This document shows, one piece after another, positions 62,901-64,000 of a stretch of 64,000 nucleotides of DNA. Source of the stretch: Trogon surrucura (taxonomy: Eukaryota > Chordata > Aves > Trogoniformes > Trogonidae); the NCBI GenBank assembly GCA_020746105.1, contig CM036629.1, positions 2,115,501-2,179,500 on the forward strand, given 5' to 3'. The notes under the pieces are model-generated. The model did no database searches. It was not told the DNA's origin and worked only from the letters and a program-made list of their open reading frames with translations. The position numbers and the translations under genes were made by a program. Every line of letters begins with the position of its first letter. The first letter of the stretch is position 1.

Positions 62901-64000
62901 CATTTTCTCTAGGCCTTTCTGGAGATTATGGTAACTTGATTATATTTCTGTCTTAGCTTAAAAGTACGATAAAAGTTTGCCATGCTAAAGAACTGTGACT
63001 GATGTCACCCTTCCTACTTCTCACAAACGGCAGCAACGATACAAATTTTGCTCAGGAAAAGCCCAGCTCGGGCAAATAGAGTGGAAAATTTGGGCATGGT
63101 CCTTGCATTCTGCTTGCAATGAACAGATCTCCCCATTTGCTTTAACAGAGGGGAGAAAGGTCCCAGGGAAAGAAATTATCTCAAAATACATGTTGGTGGA
63201 CAGATACATAATAAAGGACAGAATCCACCGAGTGGATTGAACACACTCTCTAACCAGTATGACCATTCTTCCCCAGATAAAAGCAGGATTTAATTCAGCC
63301 CCACAACTTCAGCCTCACCTAATTGTACTGCTCTGTTTCTAAGCGTCACAAGTTTCATATGAAACTGTAGCGAGGCTGCAAAAAATTAAAAACATAAAGG
63401 GACCAACAGCTTCGTGGAGGAGCCTTGCACAAACGGGGCAGGTACAAGTACACGGCTTTTCTTTGGCTGCTCACTTGACTTCCAAACCAACACTTTACCT
63501 TTGTAATTCCTCCCCGCCCTTGGCCTTAAAATAGAGAAATCGTACCAAAAAAATGAACAATCTGCCTTGAAAATGAACTTCATTTCCCAACTCTGCCAGG
63601 CTTCTCTAACATCCTGCCTTCCTGGTCCAAACCAGGTAACAGAATACGGTTAAACTAAAAAATAATAAACTTCACTTCTAACGAAACGGATTAATTCACG
63701 CTCTGAACACAAACACACAGAAGGAGAAGCTTGGAGTCGCCCTCGCCTTTCGCTCGGCACAAAAGCATCTGACACGGAGCGTTGCTCGAGCTCACTCCGG
63801 CCACAGAGAGTCCGAGCCAAGGCTGAAAAGGATCCTAAAAGAGAGCGGCTTTAAAAACAACGAACAGACCGAAAAACGTTCTTCTAAAAACTAGTTCAGT
63901 GGAGTATTTTGAAAAAAGTATGTTTGGTCATCTATTACCGCTTGCTATCAGAGGTAAGAAGCTGCCTGGTCAGCGCCAAGATCTTGGGAGCTTTACGCTG
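59951..64000 (-). other. BANP: BANP internal intron, partial (continues beyond window)
   Basis: This is sequence 5' of the penultimate BANP exon on the coding strand. I looked for the preceding BANP segments (the glutamine-rich QVQIHQIG-like and SVFKASSGQ-like parts) and did not find them. The intron must therefore be longer than 4 kb and continue past the window. No CR1 copy or other clear repeat was recognised, and the sequence is mostly AT-rich and unique-looking. Confidence 0.75.

Noticed and set aside
1-64000. BANP-type target palindrome TCTCGCGAGA as an autoregulatory site
   Set aside because: I looked for it by eye and found only partial strings such as CTCGCGG near 19201; no full site was seen.
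1-64000. tRNA, rRNA or other structured RNA genes
   Set aside because: No internal promoter boxes with matching cloverleaf arms and no rRNA-like blocks were seen by eye; a covariance-model scan would be needed to exclude small RNAs.

Overview
The window looks like nuclear DNA from a bird. There is no operon-like gene packing, introns have GT/AG ends, and several CR1 LINE fragments are present, one carrying the ATTCTATG-type octamer tail typical of avian CR1. Interspersed repeat content is low. Nothing indicates a bacterial, viral or plasmid source. I cannot tell the species or order from the sequence.

The only protein-coding gene I can support is BANP (SMAR1), on the minus strand at the right-hand end. 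Its last two coding exons are at 59807-59950 (48 codons) and 55966-56037 (23 codons plus stop). They have clean splice sites and together encode the conserved C-terminal tail ending in EHGAIQIQ. The intron between them is 3769 bp. The probable 3' UTR runs down to about 55215. The stretch 59951-64000 is intron sequence. Earlier BANP exons, including those for the DNA-binding BEN domain, must lie beyond 64000.

The remaining 55 kb, downstream of the BANP 3' end, shows no convincing coding exon on either strand. In mammals the region 3' of BANP is a long gene-poor interval before ZNF469, which fits. This part holds five clear CR1 fragments, a few very degraded possible ancient repeats, a six-copy 62-bp tandem amplification inside one CR1 copy, a five-copy 48-bp GC-rich minisatellite, a TGGA microsatellite, short duplications and homopolymer runs. 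It also has several CpG-dense patches (about 5.9-6.2, 14.5-14.9, 18.8-19.5 and 24.7-24.9 kb) that could be promoters or enhancers of unannotated, probably non-coding, transcripts.

I see no RNA gene, CRISPR array, intact mobile element or novel multi-gene system. The most informative observations are the BANP anchor, the array inside the CR1 copy, and the CpG-rich patches.
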